Assembly: GCA_903925685.1 (NCBI GenBank)
Contig: CAIYGI010000186.1
Span: forward strand, 1-57,773
Reading direction: 5' to 3'
Source: an uncultured bacterium
GTDB lineage: Bacteria; Verrucomicrobiota; Kiritimatiellia; CAIKKV01; CAIYGI01
DNA: 57,773 nt
Shown: piece by piece, positions 8,334 to 14,252 of the stretch
How the letters are laid out: each line of letters begins with the position of its first letter
How positions within the stretch are numbered: the first letter of the stretch is position 1
Program-made: the position numbers and the translations under genes
Notes under the pieces: model-generated
Told to the model about the DNA's origin: nothing
Seen by the model: only the letters and a program-made list of their open reading frames with translations
Databases searched by the model: none

Positions 8334-10246
8334 GTCCCTGCCTCCGTGCGGTTGGCGGCGCACAATACTTTGTATAACCGGTCTCGCGTCACGGAGTCGA
8401 GGGGTTCTGTATCGCCGCCGAAGGAGGCTTCGATATGGCGCTGTAGTTCCCGCGCCACTCCCTCCGCCGCGTCGTTGGACACGCCGCAATGGAGCAAAGC
8501 GTCGCGCGCTTCGGCGGGGGTCAGGCTCGCCGGCGGCAGGTTCCAGCGGTCGGCGAGGAAGGCGCGCAGGACGGCGCAGTATGCGGCGGGCGTGGCGGCG
8601 CCGGTTTGCCTCAGCGCGCGATGGGCGCTGCGCAGCGCGCCGCGGCGGCGGAGGGCGCGCATCCAATCCGGACGGCGCCGGCGCACGAAGCCTGCCAGCA
8701 CGACGATCCCGTAAACGGATGGACCCGCCGCCGCCAGGGCCGCCACCCACGGCGAACCGAGCAGCGGCGCCGATTCCGCACCATGGGGATCGAGCCGCAT
8801 TGCGGTTGGCGACAGGGGCCGGGCGTCGGGCGGTTCGGATGAGCGGATGACTGGATTGGTGGAGGCGACAATCTGCTCGGCCGTGACCTCTGTCGTGCGC
8901 CGGACTTTGATCGGCAGCGGCGCGGTTGTCACGGTGCGATAGGCGCGGTTGCTCGCGTCATAATAACTCACGGCGATGGCCGGCAGTTCATAGCTGCCCG
9001 CCGCGCGCGGGCGGATGGTGTAGCGGTAGGCGCGGGCATCGTCGCGCTTCACGGTCTGCACGCTGTCGCGGTACACCTCGAAACGTTCGACGAGGTTGCT
9101 CTGGAGGTCGAGTCGCGGGATGAGCAGGTTGTGCAACTGAATACCACCGCCCACGGTCAGGGTCAGTTGCAGCGGATCGCCGACATTGCAGGTCTGCGCG
9201 TCTAGCGCGGCCGTGGCGGTCAGGTTGCTGCCGATGGCGCCAATGTAGGAGTCGGGCCGACTATCCTCCGGCGGCGGGATGACGCGGACCGTGACCGCGG
9301 CTCCGACGGCCAGCACGTCCTGGCGTTGAGGATTTGCCGCTTCGGAACCGGCCACGGGTACGGGACCTTTGAAAATCACCGGACCAAAGGTGTAGTCGCC
9401 TTCCTTGAGCGGTTCGTAACGCAGGACGAGTGTGTATTCGGCGTATTCCGCTCCGTCGGCTGCAACCCATTCGCGATCGAGGTGAAACCGGGCCTGGCGC
9501 GGACCGTCGATGTCGAAGGGAATGGGCATCCCCGACTGGACCGTAAAGTTGTTGATCGCAAAACCCGGCTGGCGCGGATCGGACAGCAGGCGGTTGTTGA
9601 GGAAGGCTTTCAGGTCGGGCGTCTTAAGTCCGTCGATGTTCTCGCCGTTCATGTAAGGCACATTCAGCAGCGGCGCGGCCTCGGGGTAGAGCGGGTCCAG
9701 CGCGGCCAGTGCGCCGGTCAACCGGCGGATGCGGATGGCGAGTCGCAGATCGAAGGGTTCGTTTACCAGAACGTCATTGCCCGAGGCGGTCAGTCGCAGT
9801 GTCACCCAGGACTGCTGTTCAATGCCGGTCACGGTGACCGCCGGCGCGCTTTCGCTTAGCACGCGTCCGCCGGCAAGCGTCACCCGCACGGGACCGGGGA
9901 TGAAACGGCCGGCTTGATTGGGCGTCGCCTCATAACGGTAGACGCGCCCGCTGAAGCCGACATGCTGCATGCGGCCATTGATAAAGGTCATTGAATACTG
10001 GCTGACGTCCTGACTTCCAAGCGGACGCAGGACGCAGCCGGTGACCGCGCTCAGGTCGGGAGCGGCGCCGGCGGCGTTTCCGACGCGTACATCCATCAGC
10101 AGCGATTCGCCAATGTAAATCTGGCTGCGATTGACGGTAACCTGGAGCGAGGGCTCGTCGGCGCAAGCGGCAACGGCCACCAAACAGAAAAAAAACGCGG
10201 CGAAAAGCAACGGTTTGCTTCCTGATGCTATGCCGGAATTATGCAT
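8330..10246 (-). CDS. batD: BatD-like exported protein
   Basis: A 638-aa protein with a signal peptide (KPLLFAAFFFCLVAVAACA) followed by two or three beta-rich modules opening with LQVTVNRSQIYIGESLLMDV, the usual BatD start. A single membrane helix near residue 510 (AAAGPSVYGIVVLAGFV) is followed by a cytoplasmic helical tail of about 110 residues. BatD proteins are periplasmic scaffolds encoded with BatA, B, C and E; the molecular function is not established. Its TGA overlaps the batE ATG. The upstream neighbour is no longer batC but a small accessory-gene island, so transcription from the upstream bat promoter may be disrupted. Confidence 0.85.
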   Translation of the reverse strand: MHNSGIASGSKPLLFAAFFFCLVAVAACADEPSLQVTVNRSQIYIGESLLMDVRVGNAAGAAPDLSAVTGCVLRPLGSQDVSQYSMTFINGRMQHVGFSGRVYRYEATPNQAGRFIPGPVRVTLAGGRVLSESAPAVTVTGIEQQSWVTLRLTASGNDVLVNEPFDLRLAIRIRRLTGALAALDPLYPEAAPLLNVPYMNGENIDGLKTPDLKAFLNNRLLSDPRQPGFAINNFTVQSGMPIPFDIDGPRQARFHLDREWVAADGAEYAEYTLVLRYEPLKEGDYTFGPVIFKGPVPVAGSEAANPQRQDVLAVGAAVTVRVIPPPEDSRPDSYIGAIGSNLTATAALDAQTCNVGDPLQLTLTVGGGIQLHNLLIPRLDLQSNLVERFEVYRDSVQTVKRDDARAYRYTIRPRAAGSYELPAIAVSYYDASNRAYRTVTTAPLPIKVRRTTEVTAEQIVASTNPVIRSSEPPDARPLSPTAMRLDPHGAESAPLLGSPWVAALAAAGPSVYGIVVLAGFVRRRRPDWMRALRRRGALRSAHRALRQTGAATPAAYCAVLRAFLADRWNLPPASLTPAEARDALLHCGVSNDAAEGVARELQRHIEASFGGDTEPLDSVTRDRLYKVLCAANRTEAGT

Positions 10247-10290
10247 GTTTCGTTAGGTTCCCGCAACTATTTTACCACGGATATTACAGA

Positions 10291-10845
10291 TTACACTGAT
10301 AAGGGTTCGACTGTCGCCATGTCTTGTATAAAATCCTCTACCTTCAGTTGAAGGTCCGCAACTTGGCAATGCGTGATCGCAATGTACCCGTCCGCGTATG
10401 CCTCAATGTCTGTGAACGCCATACTGGCACATTTGATTAGACTCTCTGCTCTTGGCCCGGCAACCCGTCCCCCGTGATGTGCGATGAGATTGCGGAGGCA
10501 ATTGGCGCTGTTGAACCACCCGGATTCAGGGAATTCAATCGCGTTGACTTCAAGAGAATTCCTGACCCACTCTACATGTGATTTGCCTTTGCGTCTCTCC
10601 ACCTTGCTCGGCAACTTGTCGCAGAGCTTCCCCGAATAGTACTCCCAGAGACCCCAAGCTGCCACGAAGTAGCCTTGCCTGGCGAGCCACGTCGATATCC
10701 GGAAAGGACGAACGGGGTGTTTACAATTGGCGTACCTTGCCAATGCCTGCGTATCCATCGCTTCCGGGTCAACCTTCGTTGCGAGTTCGATATAGTTGTT
10801 CCAGAGCAATTCGAGAGTCTCATATGCTGTGTTCGCAGAATGCAT
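10291..10845 (-). CDS. Hypothetical protein with a HEPN-like Rx4H motif
   Basis: A 184-aa, mostly alpha-helical cytoplasmic protein with no signal peptide or membrane helix. Near residue 122 it carries LRNLIAHHGG, which fits the R-N-x(3)-H signature of HEPN ribonuclease-like domains, flanked by helices as expected for that fold. Many HEPN proteins act as toxins or defence RNases. Assignment rests on a single short motif and is therefore tentative. Local base composition is clearly more AT-rich than the surrounding bat genes, and it lies inside the island separating batC from batD, consistent with horizontal acquisition. Confidence 0.5.
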   Translation of the reverse strand: MHSANTAYETLELLWNNYIELATKVDPEAMDTQALARYANCKHPVRPFRISTWLARQGYFVAAWGLWEYYSGKLCDKLPSKVERRKGKSHVEWVRNSLEVNAIEFPESGWFNSANCLRNLIAHHGGRVAGPRAESLIKCASMAFTDIEAYADGYIAITHCQVADLQLKVEDFIQDMATVEPLSV

Positions 10846-10874
10846 CTTCTTGTTCTGGTTCGCAGTTTCCTTTC

Positions 10875-11318
10875 TTAGAAGAACTTAGAGGACTGCAACA
10901 CCAAATTGGTTCCGACAATCCACCCGATTACATCACCTGCAAGATGTGCCTGCTCGATCCAAAGGTCATGCCTTTGATCGTACGATTCCGGTTCACCCTT
11001 TTGCTCAAGAATCCGTTTCACATTACTTCTTCCTGCTTTCACACGGTTGATCCTCATCAATGTATTCTGAACCATGAGATATCCAGGGATGAGGAACATC
11101 AACCACGATGGCGACTGGCCGATCTTGTGGATCAGCCATGATGCAAGAAGTACAGCAGCGCCGATTTTGATGACATCGAGTAGGCAAATGACGAAAGGCG
11201 AGATCCATTTGGCTTTTTTGAATGCGACCGACAGGGATAATGTGATTGGGAAGAAAGGAAGTTCGATGCCTGCGAGGACGACGAACGTGATCACATAGGC
11301 TCCGATTTTGCCGATCAT
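10875..11318 (-). CDS. Hypothetical membrane protein
   Basis: A 147-aa protein with three or four hydrophobic segments (IGAYVITFVVLAGIELPFF, FVICLLDVIKIGAAVLLASW, WLMFLIPGYLMVQNTL, and a weaker C-terminal one) separated by short basic loops. I do not recognise a family. It is in the AT-richer island between batC and batD, about 30 nt upstream of the HEPN-like gene on the same strand, so they may be expressed together. Confidence 0.5.
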   Translation of the reverse strand: MIGKIGAYVITFVVLAGIELPFFPITLSLSVAFKKAKWISPFVICLLDVIKIGAAVLLASWLIHKIGQSPSWLMFLIPGYLMVQNTLMRINRVKAGRSNVKRILEQKGEPESYDQRHDLWIEQAHLAGDVIGWIVGTNLVLQSSKFF

Positions 11319-11343
11319 GGTTGTCCTTCTCTTAATGCGAACG

Positions 11344-11847
11344 TTATCGTTGGGGCGGCGGGTTCACCCGATCACCAGCAACGGTTTGGTCGGCCTTTGG
11401 TTTGGTGAGTGATTCATTTGATGCGGGAATCAACGGTAGTACTCGTTCAGGATGGAGTATGCAAATCAGAACATGCCACTCTTCCACCAAACGTCGCCGA
11501 TAAGCGGCCTTGTCCTTCGACTTTGCGAGTTCTCGTTTGCTTTGCTCATATGCTGTCTTCTTGAGTGCCTCAAGAACGCACTCAAAGGCGGGGCTGTTGG
11601 GGCGGTGCCGAAGTATCTCATGGGCCACAACATGTCGACTTGTCGGCGTTGTCTTGTTAAGGGCATTCAGAATCTGGGACAACGCTAGGATTCCAATGCC
11701 GTAATAGCCGCTCTTTGCACACTGTAGGGCCTCCTCAACCGCGAAGTACAGCACGGGATTGTGCTGTAGCACCTTTAAGAATCGACGCGACATCCTTACG
11801 AACAGACAACATTTCACAGTGCCGATGTTTATATAGAGGGTGTCCAT
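11344..11847 (-). CDS. Hypothetical helical protein
   Basis: A 167-aa protein if it starts at the ATG at 11847; the ORF is open to 11907. The middle (LQCAKSGYYGIGILALSQILNALNK) is helical, followed by SRHVVAHEIL, another R-x4-H arrangement that may be coincidental or may point to a HEPN-type fold as in the neighbouring 10291 gene. A basic Lys/Arg-rich helix follows. No known family was recognised. It is part of the low-GC accessory island. Confidence 0.4.
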   Translation of the reverse strand: MDTLYINIGTVKCCLFVRMSRRFLKVLQHNPVLYFAVEEALQCAKSGYYGIGILALSQILNALNKTTPTSRHVVAHEILRHRPNSPAFECVLEALKKTAYEQSKRELAKSKDKAAYRRRLVEEWHVLICILHPERVLPLIPASNESLTKPKADQTVAGDRVNPPPQR

Positions 11848-11942
11848 GAGATGTTCTTTCTTGGAGTGGGCAGCTTTTCTCCCGCCGCCGGCACTCTCAA
11901 GTCTCACGCGCCATGCTCAATTGTCGAACATGGTTTAAACTA

Positions 11943-12224
11943 TTATTGCTTTATCAATGATCGTCCGGCCGCGAATTTGTGCAAAACGCTGGCGATGAAT
12001 GTCTGATATGAAAGCCCTTCCTCGACGGCTTTTGTCTGCAAGGTCTCCAAATCGGCCGATGATATGCGGATATTCACGCGTTTATCCTTCAGCAATGTAT
12101 TTCTAGCGTATTGCTGATGTTTTCCGATCTCTTCTTTCACGTTTTTTACGGAACGCCATTCTCCGCGATTGAGAGCTTCGTCCAAGCCCTTCTCTTCTTC
12201 ATCTAAATAAAGCGTTTTTTTCAT
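11943..12224 (-). CDS. Ribbon-helix-helix (BrnA/CopG-like) antitoxin
   Basis: A 93-aa protein whose C-terminal part, KRVNIRISSADLETLQTKAVEEG then LSYQTFIASVLHKFA, has the layout of a ribbon-helix-helix DNA-binding antitoxin. The N-terminal acidic region (YLDEEEKGLDEAL) probably contacts the toxin. Its start overlaps the stop of the BrnT-like toxin gene by 4 nt, the usual translational coupling of type II toxin-antitoxin pairs. The antitoxin dimer is expected to neutralise the toxin and repress the shared promoter. Confidence 0.75.
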   Translation of the reverse strand: MKKTLYLDEEEKGLDEALNRGEWRSVKNVKEEIGKHQQYARNTLLKDKRVNIRISSADLETLQTKAVEEGLSYQTFIASVLHKFAAGRSLIKQ

Positions 12225-12508
12225 GTATCCTCCAAGTATTTCTTTGTCGCTTTTCTGCTGGGCATTATGGTTTTCAAAAACCAGTCATCCCCGTCTTGTA
12301 TAAATGGCACTGCAAACATATAGTTTCTGATTCGGACAAATAGAATCATCTGGCCGTTATGCTTAATCTGATCGGGATGGTCAATAATGTCTATCAAATC
12401 ACCCTGCTCGATATGCAAAACCACCTGCTCAAAACTGATGCCCCGTGTGCGCTTGAGCAATTCGTTCTTATCCGGGTTCCATTTGTACTTGATCATGGGC
12501 GGAAACAT
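12221..12508 (-). CDS. BrnT-family-like toxin (putative ribonuclease)
   Basis: A 95-aa protein beginning MFPPMIKYKWNPDKNELL and containing RGISFEQVVLHIEQGDLID, PFIQDGDDWFLKTIMPSRKA and KKYL. This is the characteristic layout of a BrnT-like toxin subgroup, whose studied members cut RNA and arrest growth. In-frame ATGs at 12508 and 12496 are both possible starts. It directly follows a seven-codon hicA stump, so the pair appears to have been joined to a decayed hicBA locus. Confidence 0.75.
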   Translation of the reverse strand: MFPPMIKYKWNPDKNELLKRTRGISFEQVVLHIEQGDLIDIIDHPDQIKHNGQMILFVRIRNYMFAVPFIQDGDDWFLKTIMPSRKATKKYLEDT

Positions 12509-12511
12509 GAA

Positions 12512-12541
12512 GGGTTATTATGCAACTTCGCTCCGTTTCAC
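12512..12541 (-). pseudogene. hicA 5' remnant (about seven codons)
   Basis: Directly after the first hicB copy, the minus strand reads V-K-R-S-E-V-A-stop from GTGAAACGGAGCGAA, matching the start of the intact hicA at 13959 (ATGAAACGGAACGAA, M-K-R-N-E). Homology then stops and the sequence runs into the BrnT-like gene. The toxin of this hicBA copy is thus lost. Confidence 0.7.
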
Positions 12542-12729
12542 CCGATGGCCACCAATTCCTGCATGGCGTCCTCGCGCCGGTCTTCAAGAATCAGATCAAC
12601 GGCCGCGGACTGGCTCTTCAAGCACTCCGCCTTTGTTCGGCCCTGTCCGTCAGCGCCTGGGATTTCAGGGCAATAAGCGACAAACCACTTTTCATCACGT
12701 TCCACAATGGCCGTAAATTCGTTATGCAT
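12538..12729 (-). CDS. HicB-like antitoxin, orphan duplicate
   Basis: A 63-aa HicB domain (FTAIVERDEKWFVAYCPEIPG, then GRTKAECLKSQSAAVDLILEDRRED) nearly identical to the second copy at 13956 but lacking seven residues (LRGLPAN) near the C-terminus. ATG at 12729 is chosen because GAGGTGAGG lies just upstream and because it matches the paralogue; the ORF-track start at 12762 lies in the promoter. Its cognate hicA is reduced to a stump. It may still bind HicA from the other copy or the duplicate promoter. Confidence 0.75.
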   Translation of the reverse strand: MHNEFTAIVERDEKWFVAYCPEIPGADGQGRTKAECLKSQSAAVDLILEDRREDAMQELVAIG

Positions 12730-12752
12730 ATCCTCACCTCTTTTCCGGCTGC

Positions 12753-12782
12753 AATATACCACTGTGTTGGATGGGCGCTCAA
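12753..12782 (-). promoter_or_regulatory. Promoter of the orphan hicB copy
   Basis: On the minus strand TTGAGC and TATATT are separated by 18 nt, 23 nt before the hicB ATG. The arrangement is conserved with the promoter of the intact hicBA locus. A short dyad around CACAGTG precedes the -10 box. Confidence 0.6.
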
Positions 12783-13045
12783 TCGTTTTCCCGAGTAACC
12801 GCTAGCGCACTAAACCTCTCGAATTCGAGAGGTTTAAAGCTTGGGTTGCTCAACTTTTCCCAAAGCCCCAAGAATTCGATCGTGCTACGACCACGCATCC
12901 AGTTGTTGATGATGGCAAATGGCTCCTGAGAATCCCGATATTGCGCGATATCCGTCAACGAAATGTAATCCTGGTCGTTCTTGTTGAGGATCGTGATCGC
13001 GATCCCCTGAACTTCGAGAGTGCTTATTTTGATGGCTCTGCTCAT
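12779..13045 (-). pseudogene. KilA-N domain protein, C-terminally truncated
   Basis: An 88-aa reading frame containing YISLTDIAQYRD, IINNWMRGRSTIEFLGLWEKL and a FKPLEFERF segment, which are the N-terminal landmarks of KilA-N DNA-binding proteins common in phages and mobile elements. Intact members continue for another 100 or more residues; here the frame ends soon after, where the sequence becomes homologous to the hicB promoter region. Its ATG overlaps the stop of the AbiEi-like gene (ATGA), so the two are translationally coupled. It could still make a short protein, but the truncation suggests loss of function. Confidence 0.65.
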
Positions 13046-13680
13046 AGCCCCAAGTCCTTTCTAAAGCCGGCTAGAAAACGCTGCACGTGACCGGTCCGGT
13101 AATGGTTCATCAGCGGGTCGAAGGAATCGGCTTTCAGCTCCGCCAGCAAGTGTTCATCGACACGCAGGGATTCGAGTACTGGAGCGACAGAGTCCCATTT
13201 GCAGTGATGAACATAGACATAGTCGGCCAATGCCTTGAGTGGGTCCGCCATCAGGAAACTTCCGCCGTTTTCAGTCTCGATGCGGCTGACGCCAATGAAA
13301 AATTGGGTCTGTGGCACGCGCGTGAAACTAAAAACTCCCAGCGGGGTGTCGAACGAGCGGGAACGAACCAGCGATGCGCTGGTAATCGCATAGACCGCCT
13401 CGGGGATCCATCCATGGTAAGACAACCCGGACTCCAGGCTGATGTAGCTTGGACCATGGATGCGCTGTGCCAGTTCAAGCGGGTTTACGCTGGAATGGAG
13501 ATAACGCTTATCGAGGCAGTAGAGCCCCCGGCGAATTCTCCAGACCTCTCCTGCGCCGACGGAACGTTTGAGAAGCGCATTAAGACGTGCGCCACTATCA
13601 TTGGTCCAATAGGCGGCCTCCTGCCGCGTAAAGACAGCGCGATTTCCCCTTTCGAGGGCAATTTCGGTCACGGTTTGCAT
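13042..13680 (-). CDS. AbiEi-family antitoxin-like transcriptional regulator
   Basis: A 212-aa protein with an N-terminal winged-helix region (FTRQEAAYWTNDSG then LLKRSVGAGEVWRIRRGLYCLD) followed by the AbiEi antitoxin segment (YISLESGLSYHGWIPEAVYAITSAS and FSFTRVPQTQFFIG). AbiEi proteins repress their own promoter and counteract AbiEii nucleotidyltransferase toxins (type IV systems). No AbiEii gene follows; a truncated KilA-N gene occupies that place with an ATGA overlap. A perfect 19-bp palindrome sits just upstream of the start, consistent with autoregulation. Confidence 0.8.
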   Translation of the reverse strand: MQTVTEIALERGNRAVFTRQEAAYWTNDSGARLNALLKRSVGAGEVWRIRRGLYCLDKRYLHSSVNPLELAQRIHGPSYISLESGLSYHGWIPEAVYAITSASLVRSRSFDTPLGVFSFTRVPQTQFFIGVSRIETENGGSFLMADPLKALADYVYVHHCKWDSVAPVLESLRVDEHLLAELKADSFDPLMNHYRTGHVQRFLAGFRKDLGL

Positions 13681-13689
13681 TTGCTAGAT

Positions 13690-13708
13690 ACTGTCATAAT
13701 ATGACAGT
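13690..13708. promoter_or_regulatory. Perfect 19-bp palindrome upstream of AbiEi-like gene (putative operator)
   Basis: ACTGTCATA-A-TATGACAGT is a perfect 9-1-9 dyad ending 9 nt before the AbiEi ATG (minus strand). Position and symmetry fit an autoregulatory operator overlapping the promoter or 5' leader. No other copy was noticed in the window. Confidence 0.65.
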
Positions 13709-13770
13709 TACATGCAATCGTCTTGCGCGTTGCCAGTCCTATAAATTGACCGGGCGCTGGTTCTGCTCTC

Positions 13771-13959
13771 TCATTTTGGTTCGGGGACTGAAAGACTCCG
13801 GCAAATCTTTGCGGCCAGACGATCTGGTATCTCGGTGTGCCTCGGAACAGCCTCGATCCGACCTGTGTTGGGGCTGGCCCAAAGCGAGTGTGAACCGCCT
13901 TCTCGCTTTAGGTAACACCCATGGCGACGAAGATGCCGCAACAGTTCGTTCCGTTTCAC
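13771..13959 (-). CDS. hicA: HicA-family toxin (mRNA interferase)
   Basis: A 62-aa double-stranded-RNA-binding-like domain with the HicA layout: RNELLRHLRRHGCYLKREGG, then the catalytic-histidine segment GGSHSLWASP, and a C-terminal RHTEIPDRLAAKICRSL helix. HicA toxins cleave mRNA. Its ATG overlaps the hicB TGA by 4 nt, so antitoxin is made first, the reverse of the classical hicA-hicB order but common in the family. Confidence 0.9.
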   Translation of the reverse strand: MKRNELLRHLRRHGCYLKREGGSHSLWASPNTGRIEAVPRHTEIPDRLAAKICRSLSVPEPK

Positions 13960-14171
13960 CCTACGGCCACCAATTCCTGCATGGCATTCGCCGGAAGACC
14001 GCGCAGGGCGTCCTCGCGCCGGTCTTCAAGAATCAGATCGACAGCCGCTGACAGGCTCTTCAAGCACTCCGCCTTCGTTCGACCCTGTCCGTTAGCGCCA
14101 GGGATTTCCGGGCAATAAGCGACAAACCACTTTTCATCGCGTTCCACGATGGCCGTAAACTCGTTATGCAT
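13956..14171 (-). CDS. hicB: HicB-family antitoxin
   Basis: A 71-aa HicB partial RNase-H-fold domain (FTAIVERDEKWFVAYCPEIPG, GRTKAECLKSLSAAVDLIL). No C-terminal DNA-binding domain is visible, so repression may require the HicA complex or may not occur. It is preceded by a clear promoter and is coupled to hicA. The 12538 gene is a recent duplicate of it. Confidence 0.9.
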   Translation of the reverse strand: MHNEFTAIVERDEKWFVAYCPEIPGANGQGRTKAECLKSLSAAVDLILEDRREDALRGLPANAMQELVAVG

Positions 14172-14191
14172 AACTAACCTCTTTCCTTAGT

Positions 14192-14221
14192 AATATACCA
14201 CTGTGGCGGATGGAGACTCAA
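14192..14221 (-). promoter_or_regulatory. hicBA promoter
   Basis: On the minus strand TTGAGT and TATATT are separated by 18 nt, and the small dyad CCACAGTGG abuts the -10 box. The same -35, spacing and -10 are preserved at 12753-12782, which supports function. Confidence 0.65.
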
Positions 14222-14230
14222 TCTCTTTTC

Positions 14231-14245
14231 TGAACACCGAACACC
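14231..14245. repeat. GAACACC heptamer pair downstream of batC
   Basis: Two GAACACC/CGAACAC units lie between hicB and the end of the batB-batC gene, the boundary where the accessory island meets the bat cluster. Confidence 0.6.
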
Positions 14246-14252
14246 TGCGTCA

